This document shows, one piece after another, positions 1-8,162 of a stretch of 47,661 bases of DNA. Origin of the DNA: Streptomyces hygroscopicus (GTDB taxonomy: Bacteria > Actinomycetota > Actinomycetes > Streptomycetales > Streptomycetaceae); NCBI RefSeq assembly GCF_026168105.1, contig NZ_LBMW01000055.1, positions 1-47,661 on the forward strand. The letters run 5' to 3'. Position 1 is the stretch's first letter. Each line of letters opens with the position of its first letter. The notes beneath the pieces are model-generated. The model had not been told where the DNA came from and did no database searches. It saw only the letters and a list, made by a program, of their open reading frames with translations. Position numbers and translations under genes: made by a program.

Positions 1-2
1 GA

Positions 3-107
3 AATCTCTTCAACCGGATGCTCGGACAGCTCTACCGCTGTCTGCAAGACCACGAGTTGTTCGACGAACAGACGGCGTTTCCCGTCCCGATGGCCGCTGC
101 CGCTTGA
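3..107 (+). pseudogene. IS110-family transposase, C-terminal remnant (cut by window edge)
   Basis: The frame is open from the window edge and ends at TGA 105-107, giving 34 residues. The stretch NRMLGQLYRCLQ followed by DEQTAFP matches the usual C-terminus of IS110-type transposases (N-R-x-L-G-x-L-x-x-C-L then Y/F-D-E-x-x-A-F). The rest lies outside the window, so it cannot be told whether the element is intact. It is a different IS110 lineage from the remnants at 6376 and 8459. The family call rests on recalled motif similarity. Confidence 0.5.
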
Positions 108-119
108 CTCGTTAGCACC

Positions 120-194
120 ATGAGGTGTCTGGCCTTTCTGGGCCTCGCCGCCGCACTGTGCTGCTACAAGCGACTGATCCGCCTCACCACATAG
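120..194 (+). pseudogene. Probable IS5-type transposase C-terminal tail
   Basis: A 24-codon open stretch ends in CCYKRLIRLTT and a TAG stop. That ending resembles the C-terminus of IS5-type DDE transposases common in Streptomyces. It starts 12 nt after the IS110 remnant, so two elements appear to have collided here. No other part of the transposase is visible. The assignment rests on a short motif only. Confidence 0.3.
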
Positions 195-320
195 GACACC
201 GTCTAAGTTGGTTAATGCGATGGGCTTGTCACAGATCGGTACCCGTCACCCTTGAGGCAATGAGCGGATCCTATCCTGGCAGGTGCACGCTAAGAACATT
301 TGGACGGGGGCAAAGACTTC

Positions 321-785
321 GTGGCTGGCACAGCAGGAGAGCGGCACATAACCGGAAACGCGGCTGCCCAGCAGGTCGGCATGCGGCTGAACCAACTGGC
401 CGATCCGGGAGGTGGGGGCGGTTCCTTCGGTGGTCAGTCGGGGCTGACGTCGTCGCCTGCCGAGAAGCAGGCCGCGGCGAATGCGATTGAGCGTGACATC
501 GAGCCGGGCACTCGCGCGGCGGGGGCCTGGACGGACCACGAAACGGGCGCCGTGGTCAAGGCGTTCGGGGCGAAGGACGGGCACGGTTGGCTGACGTCCG
601 GAGCCGTACAGAAGGCGCACAAGACGTGGGGCGAGCAGGTCCAGGACCTCATGAACCTGTTGTCGGCAGACAAGGGGGCACTGCGAGCCGCCAACACCAC
701 ATTGCAAGGCACGGATGTCGATGTCGCCGCAGGAGTGCGCAGGCCGTCGGTGCTCGACCAGTACTCACAGCCGCCGCAGAACTGA
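321..785 (+). CDS. WXG100/ESX-like small helical protein, first gene of a four-gene module
   Basis: This encodes about 154 residues with no signal peptide or membrane segment. Residues about 60-135 are polar and look helical, with conserved-looking Trp residues, as in Streptomyces proteins paired with WXG100-type type VII secretion substrates. A glycine run lies near residue 30-35. I chose GTG 321 because a purine-rich GGACGGGGG sits about 10 nt upstream; TTG 300 in the same frame is the alternative. The next gene starts 46 nt downstream on the same strand and carries a WXG motif. Function is inferred from size, composition and neighbours; no family is firmly recognised. Confidence 0.6.
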   Translation: MAGTAGERHITGNAAAQQVGMRLNQLADPGGGGGSFGGQSGLTSSPAEKQAAANAIERDIEPGTRAAGAWTDHETGAVVKAFGAKDGHGWLTSGAVQKAHKTWGEQVQDLMNLLSADKGALRAANTTLQGTDVDVAAGVRRPSVLDQYSQPPQN

Positions 786-831
786 CCTCTTCCTGACTCG
801 ACTCGTACGCCATCGCACTCAACGGGGACCC

Positions 832-2178
832 ATGCCGACGTACCACGAGATCATGACAACCGACCTGTCCACGCTCACCACGGCCGCCGACCGCTGGGAC
901 GGGATGGCGAAGGAGTTCCACAAGCAGGAGACGGCGTACGGGAAGAACGTGCATGGCATCACCCTCGGTCCGTCGTGGACGGGGTTCAGCGGGGATGCCG
1001 CCCAGAAGCGCCTCGGCATCACGCTCAAGGAGTTCCAGAAGGCCCAGGTCGAGGCCAAGGCGATCGCCTCGCTCCTCCGCGATGCGCACACCCAGTTCGT
1101 GGACCTGCGCAAAAAGCTGGAGTCAGCCCGGGATGACGCGATCGCCGCAGGGATGAAGGTGTCGGACCAGGGCCTGGTCTCGTACGACACCGGGAAGCTC
1201 AGCCCAGGGGACCGCCAGGCACTGGCACACGACCCCGACTACCAGGACAGTGTCCGTAAGTCCGTAGCCTCCTGGCAAGCCAGCATCGACCAGCACGTGA
1301 AGGACGTGGGCGACGCCGACAAGGACGTCGAGTTCGCTCTCCAGACCGTGGTAGTAGATACAGACGTCACCGACGGCACCCTCAACGGCTTCAACGGCAA
1401 GGCGCAGGGTGACCTCAGCACATACAAGGCCGAGGAGCCGCCCGAGGACAAGGCCCACACGAAGACCGACGGGTGGCAGTGGCACGGCAAGGGCACGGTG
1501 ACGGGGCCCAGCGCCGGCGCCTCCGCCAGTGGTCCGAAGTACGGAAAGGAAGGCTCGGCCAAGGTGTTCGCCGACCTCGAGCACCTGACCGGGAAAGGAA
1601 CACTGTCCAACGGCGACCTGGAGCTCTCCACGGTTGGCGACCTTGAGGTGGGGGCCAGGGCGTCGGCGTCCGGCGCCATGACAGACAAGGGCATCTCCGG
1701 ATCCGTCGAGACCTCTGCGGGAGCGCGGGCCCTGGTGGAAGGGCGAGCCGAGTACGGGTATCTCGGCGGCGCCTACGTGCGGGGGACCGGCTTCGACGGT
1801 GCCGAAGCCCAGGCCGGTGCCGGGGCAGGTCTCGACGGCCTCAATGCCAAAGCGAAGGCGTTCGCCGGGGCGAAGGCCGGTGTCGCCGGGGGAGGCGAGG
1901 TCGCGGGTATAGGCGCCGGTGCCACGGCAGAGGGGTGGGCCGGTGCGGGCGCGGAGGCCGGGGTGACCTTTGGCAAGGGAGACGACGGTAAGTTCCATAT
2001 CGGTGCGAAGGTGGGCGTCGCGCTCGGCCTCGGCGGCGCCGTGGGCGCGGAGTTCACCGTCGACCCGCACAAGGTGAGCGCCGCGGCCAGCGATGCGGCC
2101 GATGCCGTAGGAGGCGCGGTCGACGCCGTCGGCGATGCCGCGAGCTCACTCAAGGACGACTTCACCAGTTTGCTCTGA
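832..2178 (+). CDS. WXG-motif protein with long Ala/Gly-rich C-terminal domain (putative T7SS substrate)
   Basis: The product is 448 residues. Residues 1-125 look like a WXG100-type helical hairpin, with the motif W49-T-G51 in SWTGFSGDAAQ at the turn. Residues about 125-230 are charged and helical. From about residue 240 the protein becomes an Ala/Gly-rich region in which small residues alternate with polar or aromatic ones (for example GAGAGLDGLNAKAKAF), suggesting beta-strand or fibrous structure, and it ends in an Ala-rich helix. There is no Sec signal peptide. ATG 832 follows GGGGAC. The stop overlaps the in-frame ATG of the next reading frame (TGATG). A cargo protein of an ESX/type VII pathway is the likeliest role, but no secretion ATPase is in the window and no toxin domain is recognisable. 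Confidence 0.65.
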   Translation: MPTYHEIMTTDLSTLTTAADRWDGMAKEFHKQETAYGKNVHGITLGPSWTGFSGDAAQKRLGITLKEFQKAQVEAKAIASLLRDAHTQFVDLRKKLESARDDAIAAGMKVSDQGLVSYDTGKLSPGDRQALAHDPDYQDSVRKSVASWQASIDQHVKDVGDADKDVEFALQTVVVDTDVTDGTLNGFNGKAQGDLSTYKAEEPPEDKAHTKTDGWQWHGKGTVTGPSAGASASGPKYGKEGSAKVFADLEHLTGKGTLSNGDLELSTVGDLEVGARASASGAMTDKGISGSVETSAGARALVEGRAEYGYLGGAYVRGTGFDGAEAQAGAGAGLDGLNAKAKAFAGAKAGVAGGGEVAGIGAGATAEGWAGAGAEAGVTFGKGDDGKFHIGAKVGVALGLGGAVGAEFTVDPHKVSAAASDAADAVGGAVDAVGDAASSLKDDFTSLL

Positions 2179-2207
2179 TGGACCACTTTGTGGAAGGAAC
2201 GACCCTC

Positions 2208-2705
2208 ATGGCCTCGACCCTGCCGGTACCGATCGAATTCCGCCTGCCGGACGGTTGGCGCCCGGCCCCTCCGGACGAGGTCGGCGCCCCCGAGGCTGCC
2301 TTTGTCGCGCTTCATCCGGAGCCTGACGCCGGTTTCACCGCGAACATCACCATCGACGGCGAGTTCCCTCCTGACACGGTGGGGTTGCCCGAACTCGCGG
2401 ATGAGTCGGTGCAGCGCTTGCACGAAGTCGCCGAGTCAGTGGTGGTGGTGAACCGACACGAGGTCGGCTCCGAGGCCGCGCCCGCGCTGACACAGAGGCT
2501 GACGTTCTCGGCCGTCGTCGGCGGTGTGCGCCGTGATCTCGTTCAGTCCCAGGTGTACTTGGCCATGCTGGACGCCGACGACCCGCGCAAGCGAGCGGTG
2601 ATCCGGACGTACCTGACCACCACCGCGGCACAGCACGACACCGTTCTGCCGGATTTCCAGGAATTCGTTCGGACGGTCGGCCCGGACACCGGGACGGTGT
2701 CCTAG
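2208..2705 (+). CDS. LpqN/DUF1795-like protein
   Basis: The product is 165 residues without signal peptide. The start PIEFRLPDGWRPAPPDE and the alternating beta strands (AAFVALHP, FTANITIDGEF) are typical of the LpqN/LpqT and DUF1795 (DcrB-like) fold, often found beside WXG proteins in actinobacteria. ATG 2208 is preferred over ATG 2178, which overlaps the previous stop, because GGAAGGA lies 9 nt before 2208. It is in one operon with the WXG protein upstream and may act as its chaperone or partner; that role is inference. Confidence 0.6.
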   Translation: MASTLPVPIEFRLPDGWRPAPPDEVGAPEAAFVALHPEPDAGFTANITIDGEFPPDTVGLPELADESVQRLHEVAESVVVVNRHEVGSEAAPALTQRLTFSAVVGGVRRDLVQSQVYLAMLDADDPRKRAVIRTYLTTTAAQHDTVLPDFQEFVRTVGPDTGTVS

Positions 2706-2767
2706 CGTGTCCCACCGCAGCCGGAGATCTCACGTCGAGCGACTAGACGTTCATAGGTGGTAGTTTG

Positions 2768-3277
2768 ATGGGCTTTTTCGACATATTCACCGGTACCAAG
2801 CGCCCGAAAGGCGGCGTCGCGCCGCGATCCATCAAAGAGGTCCGGGCGGCGTTGCTCGAAGTCAGCGGGCCGGACACGCCTTTTGTTGTGCGCGATGGTG
2901 CCGCTGAGGGGGCCGATCTGGTTGCGGAATGGCGTATCCGGGATCCGGCCTGGCACACCTTCTTCGCCCGGACCCAGGTGAGCCGGACCCTTCAGATCAG
3001 AATGCGCCTGGTCCCGCAGAGCCTCGAAGTCCGCGCTCTCGACCGCGAGTGGGAAGTCACCTGGATCGGAAGTACACCCAGGTTGGCGCTGCCGGCAGAG
3101 CAGTCCCGCGGGCAGGTGAAGACGGTCTCCCGGCGCTGGACGCTCGAGCGGGGGGCCGACGGCCGCCTGCAGAAGACGGAGGAGTTCCTCTTCGATTCCG
3201 CGGAGCTGAAGGCGCCTCTGCAGGAGGCGGTCCTCGGCGCGGGGTGGACATGGCGCGGGGTCCTGTTCAAATTGTGA
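2768..3277 (+). CDS. Conserved hypothetical protein, last gene of the WXG module
   Basis: The product is 169 residues, soluble, and begins MGFFDIFTGTKRPKGG. I recall similar proteins with the MGFFD start and a C-terminal GAGWTWRGV in Streptomyces, but no named family. The body is beta-rich with conserved-looking Trp residues (AEWRIRDPAWH, REWEVTWIG). ATG 2768 is preceded by AGGTGG about 9 nt upstream; TTG 2765 is immediately adjacent. It lies 62 nt after the LpqN-like gene on the same strand and probably belongs to the same transcript. Function unknown. Confidence 0.55.
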   Translation: MGFFDIFTGTKRPKGGVAPRSIKEVRAALLEVSGPDTPFVVRDGAAEGADLVAEWRIRDPAWHTFFARTQVSRTLQIRMRLVPQSLEVRALDREWEVTWIGSTPRLALPAEQSRGQVKTVSRRWTLERGADGRLQKTEEFLFDSAELKAPLQEAVLGAGWTWRGVLFKL

Positions 3278-3977
3278 TCAACCTCGCATGCAGCTCGATC
3301 TGTCAGCCCCCGGCCTGATCGGACCGAAGCCCGGCCGCGGCCATCGCCGGGGCGAAGTCTTGTGCCGCTCGCCAGTGAGTAGCCCGCCGGGAGGGGATCG
3401 CTCCGGGCCGGGCACGTAGCAGGACCTGCTCGCGCTGAACCAGCGGTGGGTCCAGTCGGGCGAGTGAAGTTGTGAGGCCGGCGGCGATCCGATCGATCGG
3501 CAGCAGCGTGCCGTCCAGGATCACGAATGCCCTGGTGGAGGCGGTCTTCATCGCTTCGGTGAGGGTCGGTGCGAGGGCGGCCAGGACCTCGATGGCTGCG
3601 GCGACGTACCGGTGGGCAGGTCCCGCCGGCTTCCTCATAGGCGCTGGCGCGGCTACCGAGGGCCGCGGTTTCGCCGCCCGGACGGGCACCATGGTCACTC
3701 CGTCGGCCGGGCCGAACGGCCTGCCCGTATTCGGCGTTGCAGACGGCGTCGACCTCCGCGGACTCGTTCTTGAACGATCAGCCGATGGTCGCTCCGTCAA
3801 GGCTTGGTAATGGCTGGTGCGGCCGTTGAACCTTCCGAAGACCCGGAACGTACCGCGGATAGATCCGTCGTGCCGGGTGATCGGGGTGTCCCTCCGTACC
3901 GCCCGGAAGGGTCGGCACCGCCATGACCATCGTGTGCCCCGCGCGACCGTGGGTTCCTCCCAACGGAGGGAAGGACA
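3278..3977. other. 700-nt stretch without intact gene
   Basis: It contains the IS5-type transposase fragment at 3477-3620 on the minus strand and otherwise only unrecognised open frames on both strands. The last 20 nt hold the strong Shine-Dalgarno sequence of the next gene (GGAGGGAAGG). Confidence 0.5.
3477..3620 (-). pseudogene. IS5-type (DDE_Tnp_4) transposase internal fragment
   Basis: Translation of the minus strand gives HRYVAAAIEVLAALAPTL followed by TEAMK, AFVILDGT and LPIDRIA. This matches the region at the start of the DDE domain of Streptomyces IS5-type transposases, where the first catalytic Asp lies in ILDGT. The frame is wrong on both sides, and neither the N-terminal helix-turn-helix nor the rest of the catalytic domain is present, so it is a relic. 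Confidence 0.6.
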
Positions 3978-5612
3978 GTGAGGAGCAGCTCAGTGCCCCG
4001 CAAGAACTTGACCCAGACGTCGCGCAGTTCGCGGCGAGAGCACGCCCGACGCTGGAAAAGGTCGAAGTTGTCGCTCGCTCTGATCGGTGGGCCGGTGCTT
4101 CTGGCGGTCGTCGCGGGTTCGGTGTTCGCTGCAGAAAGCCGTGATCAGAGCCACCCGCAAGGGAGCCGGCGAGCCTCCGCGCAGCCCACGCCGGCCGGCA
4201 AGCCCGATCCGAACTGCACGCTGCTGGTCCCCGATCAGCCCCTCACCGCCGGCGGCCTGGCCACGCCGTACCGACTCGTCGCAACCGATCCGGCACAGGG
4301 ACCGTGCCACGAGGCCAACCCCAATCAGTCGGCGTTCGTGGAAGCAGCGATCCTCACCCGGGACGGCAAACTGACCATCTACACCCCGTTGGTGATCGAC
4401 AAAGGAACGAGACCGGCCGCGCGGACCGCCCGGCCCTCAGTGCCGAACGGCTCGACCGTCGGCATCTGGTTCGGTTTCAACAGTGCCAATCTCACCTTGC
4501 GGACGAGCGGTCGCTCCGACAGCCTCGCCCAAGGAAAATGCGTCAATGGCCTGCAGAAATCCGTCTTCGGCCAGTTCGGGTACTGCAATGCGCCGGCTTT
4601 CTTCCGGGCCGCCAACGCCCAGATCGCCAAGAGGCACCTCAAGGTTCCGACGCTCGGAACCGCCAAGGACGGCTTGCCCTGCCCGACCACGCGGGACTTC
4701 TCCGTCGTGGACCAGGACGGAAGCGACAACGTGGTGACCCACTACCTCGCTGACGCACACGGCCGCATCGCACAGAACAACGCCGCGAGCAGGGCGGCCC
4801 TCAAGAAAGCCGGGCAACTTGCCAACCGTGGCGACCGCCGCCACCGTCACAACGGCAAGACCAGGTCGACGACCACCAGCACCCCCACGGACCTGGCCAA
4901 CGGCAGCGACAACCTGCTGCTGACCCAGTTCATGGACCCGGCTCTTGGCTGCAAGCCGTTCACCGCGCCCGACCAGTCCAGCGACGGCCACGCCGCTTCC
5001 GCCCTTGCACTGGACGAACTGTCCGCCGCGGCCAACCAGAAGGCACCGATCGCGCTGGTCCCGCAGAACGACCCGATGACACTCGTCGACGGCCACAGCA
5101 GCGTCGCGAAGACCAACGCGTACCGCGCGGGAGTCAACATGCCCGCGGTCGGTGCCCGCGCCGGAGGTGACGGAGCGGCCTTCTGTACCACCCTCTTCCG
5201 CGACCCGGCCGGCGTCCAACGCATCTTCAAGGACAAGGCGCTCTTCGAGCAGGCGCCCTCGCCGGATCCGGCCGCGGCACCGAACCTCTTCGCCTTCCTC
5301 GCCGCACGGGCCAACCAGACGTTCACCAACCTGGGCTGCAACCAGCTCCTCGGCGCTGCCGACCCCGTCACCCTCACGACGAACGCAGACGGCCTGGTGA
5401 CCGACGCCGTACTGACACCGCTCGGCCAGACGCCCCCCTCGGCCACCCCCACGACCAGTACATCCCCGTCCGCGTCGCCCAGCACCCCGTCGGCCGGCAC
5501 GAGCCACGGTCCGACCGCCCCGGTCACCAAGGCCGCCTCGCCCACCAGCGCCTCCGCCTCCTCACCGCCACAAGCGCAGCAGTCCCGAGGAACTCACCGC
5601 TACGGCACCTGA
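3978..5612 (+). CDS. Membrane-anchored or secreted protein, Cys-containing, with Ser/Thr/Pro-rich tail
   Basis: The product is 544 residues. A basic N-terminus rich in Arg/Lys (residues 1-30) precedes one hydrophobic segment (about 31-52, SLALIGGPVLLAVVAGSVFA), so it is either a non-cleaved signal anchor or a long signal peptide. The exported part holds scattered Cys residues that could form disulfides (NCTLL, GPCHEA, GKCVNG, GYCNAP, LPCPTT, LGCKPF, AFCTT, LGCNQ). Residues about 460-540 are Ser/Thr/Pro/Ala-rich like a cell-wall-spanning linker. GTG 3978 follows GGAGGGAAGG with good spacing. No enzyme motif or named family is recognised. It stands alone between transposase relics. Confidence 0.65.
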   Translation: MRSSSVPRKNLTQTSRSSRREHARRWKRSKLSLALIGGPVLLAVVAGSVFAAESRDQSHPQGSRRASAQPTPAGKPDPNCTLLVPDQPLTAGGLATPYRLVATDPAQGPCHEANPNQSAFVEAAILTRDGKLTIYTPLVIDKGTRPAARTARPSVPNGSTVGIWFGFNSANLTLRTSGRSDSLAQGKCVNGLQKSVFGQFGYCNAPAFFRAANAQIAKRHLKVPTLGTAKDGLPCPTTRDFSVVDQDGSDNVVTHYLADAHGRIAQNNAASRAALKKAGQLANRGDRRHRHNGKTRSTTTSTPTDLANGSDNLLLTQFMDPALGCKPFTAPDQSSDGHAASALALDELSAAANQKAPIALVPQNDPMTLVDGHSSVAKTNAYRAGVNMPAVGARAGGDGAAFCTTLFRDPAGVQRIFKDKALFEQAPSPDPAAAPNLFAFLAARANQTFTNLGCNQLLGAADPVTLTTNADGLVTDAVLTPLGQTPPSATPTTSTSPSASPSTPSAGTSHGPTAPVTKAASPTSASASSPPQAQQSRGTHRYGT

Positions 5613-5614
5613 CG

Positions 5615-5948
5615 ATCACGCTCGCCCACCTCCGCCCGAATGAGCAACTGACCGCCGTCGACTCGCAGTTCCGCCTTCGTCCACGCTCCGAGCGCCCCGC
5701 CGGGGGCACTCGCCTGGGAACAGCAGAGCGGTTCAGCCAGAAGCCACGGACCGCTTTGGTCTCGTGGATAACCGAGCGTGCCTGCAGCGGGATCGTCAGC
5801 GCTGCCGGGTCAGTCTGCCGATGGGTAGAGAGGGCGCCGGAGACCACGACCGGTTGTTGCAGACGGCCGCGGGCTCCACCGTCGGCCGACTCGTCAGCCC
5901 GCCAACCTTTTCGGCTACGAGCGCTCTCATGGATTGCGGCATGGGCAT
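5615..5948 (-). pseudogene. Decayed quinone-oxidoreductase-like (MDR superfamily) gene
   Basis: On the minus strand GAAGGAGA lies 7 nt before an ATG at 5948, with further in-frame ATGs at 5942 and 5930. Translation gives MRALVAEKVGG, the usual N-terminus of zinc-type or quinone oxidoreductases of the medium-chain reductase superfamily. The frame then breaks. Another frame at about 5728-5748 reads VRGFWLNRS, a motif found some 230 residues into such enzymes. The spacing implies a large internal deletion. The intact ribosome-binding site suggests recent loss. Identification rests on two short motifs. Confidence 0.35.
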
Positions 5949-6051
5949 GAGATCTCTCCTTCAGCCGCGCTCGGCATCGGCCAACGGGGCAGCGAAGTAC
6001 CGGGCGTACCGCCCTCGCACGATCCCGTTCAGAACCGAGCCCTTCATCGTC

Positions 6052-6330
6052 ACGCATGACCCGGACCTGGCCGTCCAGTTCCACAGTGATCGTCGACTCC
6101 GCTACGTGCATGGTCACGGTCTGCCCCGCATAGGTCCGGCCGAGGGAGACGACCTGCCGGCAGACCATGACCCTGCCCGTCGCGCTGACTCTCCGCTGAA
6201 CACGGACCGGCTTCACGCGCGGTCGTGGAGCCGGGCCCGCAGACCGCAGACCGCAGACCGCAGACCGCGCAACCGCTGCACCTCGTCGCCGGTGAGCGGA
6301 GTGGGCCGCACCCGCAACAGCTCCCGCGAG
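6052..6330 (-). pseudogene. IS481-like transposase C-terminal remnant, frameshifted
   Basis: The minus strand from 6216 reads VRVQRRVSATGRVMVCRQVV, then GRTYAGQTVT, VAESTITVELDG and VRVMR. This is the beta-rich C-terminal domain that follows the integrase core in IS481-like transposases of Streptomyces. Just upstream, in another frame, LRVRPTPLTGDEVQRLRG gives the preceding linker. The two frames are separated by a 7-bp tandem repeat (6241-6268) whose copy number changes the frame. The catalytic core is missing. Confidence 0.55.
6241..6268. repeat. 7-bp tandem repeat, four copies
   Basis: The heptamer AGACCGC occurs four times in tandem, preceded by a partial copy (CCGC). Each gain or loss of a unit shifts the reading frame of the transposase remnant in which it sits. 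Confidence 0.85.
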
Positions 6331-6375
6331 GTCGTTGAGGGCAAGTGCGCAGGCGCCGAACTCGCGGGAGTGGCC

Positions 6376-6640
6376 ATGCCTCAGTTATGGGCGGGAGTGG
6401 ATGCAGGCAAGACCCGCCACCATCGCGTGGTGATCGATTCTGAGGGCAGACGGCTGCTGTCCCGCCGGGTCGCCAACGACGAACCGGAATGGCATCTTTC
6501 CCGCTCTGGAGAGAACACTGGACGTCGGCAACCTCGGCCCGTTGGTCCTGCTGAGCTGCTATCAGACACCGGCCGCCATCCGCCGGATCGGCCCGTCCCG
6601 GCTGGAGACCTGGCTGCACAACCGCAAGGTCCGCAAGGCC
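6376..6640 (+). pseudogene. IS110-family transposase with internal deletion
   Basis: The first part (from ATG 6376) reads MPQLWAGVDAGKTRHH and RLLSRRVANDEPE, the N-terminal DEDD-type catalytic start of an IS110 transposase. From 6491 a different frame reads GIFPALERTLDVGNLGPLVL and YQTPAAIRRIG, which in the intact family lies more than 100 residues further on. Deletion of the middle joined the two parts out of frame near 6490. The C-terminal half is also absent after about 6640. Family assignment is strong, and the copy is clearly dead. Confidence 0.75.
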
Positions 6641-7025
6641 GCCCGGCTCACCCGAGTCGCCAACAGCTTACGGGCCCCGATCTCTCGCCCCATGGAAGCT
6701 TCCGCCCAAAGCCGTTGCGCCGTCCGCGTGAGTACGTTCCTGCCGTCAGCCCCACCAACGAGGAGGGCTGGGCAACCCTTCACGAGACGAGACCCCGGTG
6801 GGGCACCGCTATGGCCGTCCCAGGTACTCATCCACTCGGGTGCCGTCCGTAGGCCGTATCGGTCACCAGGCACGGCCGTTCGACGGGCGCTGCAGCCACC
6901 GTCCGGTACATCGGTCGTCAGGGTGGACACCCCTTCCCCGTCGATGCCCTCGGGCCGCTCCCTGGGTGAAAGCGAGAGTAAGGCAGGTTCGTCAAAACTG
7001 CCTTGCATGAATACGGAGGAAACGC
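6641..7025. other. 385-nt stretch without recognised gene
   Basis: Open frames exist but match nothing I recognise. The last 50 nt carry an inverted repeat (6980-7004) and the Shine-Dalgarno sequence GGAGGAA of the beta-helix gene. Confidence 0.45.
6980..7004 (+). promoter_or_regulatory. Inverted repeat upstream of beta-helix gene
   Basis: The arms AAGGCAG and CTGCCTT are exact complements of 7 bp separated by 11 nt, ending 21 nt before the start codon at 7026. It could be an operator or a hairpin in the 5' untranslated region. No regulator is known. Confidence 0.4.
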
Positions 7026-8162
7026 ATGTTCGTGCGAGTAGCCGGGAGGGGGTGCCGGCGTTGCGTGACGGTGATGACCGTGATGATGACGGCGGGGACC
7101 CTCGGCCTGGTGGAGGCGAGCCCGGTTGCGGCTGCCAACCATCACACCGTGGTGAACTGCAACCACAATCCCAACGCTCTGACATCCGCCCTCATCAGCC
7201 CTCAACCGGGAGAGACGCTGGTCATCAAAGGCGTCTGCTTCGGCAACTTCGTCATCAATACGAACCTGACGTTGATCGGACTCAAAGACGCCGTCCTCGA
7301 CGGCCATGACACAGGCACCACCGTGACGATCAACGGAGCTTTCCGAGTCGAGCTGAAAAACCTGACCATCACTCACGGCAGCTCCAGCAGTAATGGCGGG
7401 GGAATTCTCAACAATGGCGGCACGGTAACGCTGAGCGGCTCCACAGTGCGCAACAACGCCGTCACCGGATCCTCCAACGGAGGGGGCGGCATCGAAAACA
7501 ACCACGGCACCCTGAAGCTGAATCAATCAACGGTGCGCAACAACATGGCTACTGGCACCTTCGGTTTCGGAGGCGGCATCGACGACAATCACGGCACCAC
7601 GACACTGAACCACTCCACGGTAAGCAACAACACCGCCACATTCGTTGCCGGCGGCATCGAAACCAACCAGACAAAGCTGACCCTGGACCAGTCCACAGTG
7701 AGTAACAACAGCGCTGCCTTTATTGGCGGCATGGACCTCTCAGGGGTGACGTCCACGCTGACAATGAGTGACTCCACGGTGAAACATAACTCCGCAGCGG
7801 GGAACACCTTCAGCGACGTTGGCGGCATCGAAATTGAATCCGGTACAACAGCGACACTGTACCGCTCCCGAGTTCTCGACAACACTGCAGCGACCGATAG
7901 CGGCGGTATCTTCAACGCCGGCGCGACCACGCTGAATCAGTCCACGGTGAGCGGGAACATCGCGGGCACTGTTGGCGGCGGCATCGGCAACCGCGGCAAC
8001 TTGACGTTGCGTCATTCTGAGGTGGAGCGCAACACCGCCTTCAGCGACGGGGGTGGCATCTTCAAATTCAGTGGCACCGTAACCCTGCAGGACTCGAAGG
8101 TGCGCCACAACCACCCGAACAACTGCGCCCCGCCCAACAGCGTCCCCGGCTGTAGGGGGTAG
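7026..8162 (+). CDS. Secreted right-handed parallel beta-helix protein
   Basis: The product is 378 residues. Residues 1-37 form a signal peptide with several Arg, a hydrophobic core and ASPVAAA as likely cleavage site. The mature protein is built of about ten imperfect repeats of 22-30 residues with the pattern GGGI-x-N-x-G-T-x-T-L-x-x-S-T-V-x-x-N-x-A, rich in Asn, Thr and Gly. That is typical of beta-helix and polymorphic-outer-membrane-protein-like repeats used in surface adhesins and polysaccharide-binding or -cleaving proteins. Two Cys near the C-terminus (NNCAPPN, PGCRG) may close the helix. No catalytic Asp cluster of pectate lyases is evident. ATG 7026 follows GGAGGAA. It is monocistronic between transposase relics. 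Confidence 0.8.
   Translation: MFVRVAGRGCRRCVTVMTVMMTAGTLGLVEASPVAAANHHTVVNCNHNPNALTSALISPQPGETLVIKGVCFGNFVINTNLTLIGLKDAVLDGHDTGTTVTINGAFRVELKNLTITHGSSSSNGGGILNNGGTVTLSGSTVRNNAVTGSSNGGGGIENNHGTLKLNQSTVRNNMATGTFGFGGGIDDNHGTTTLNHSTVSNNTATFVAGGIETNQTKLTLDQSTVSNNSAAFIGGMDLSGVTSTLTMSDSTVKHNSAAGNTFSDVGGIEIESGTTATLYRSRVLDNTAATDSGGIFNAGATTLNQSTVSGNIAGTVGGGIGNRGNLTLRHSEVERNTAFSDGGGIFKFSGTVTLQDSKVRHNHPNNCAPPNSVPGCRG

Noticed and set aside
715..831. Upstream extension of the WXG protein to 715
   Set aside because: The extra 39 codons overlap the preceding gene and read as out-of-frame sequence; ATG 832 has its own ribosome-binding site and starts the family fold.
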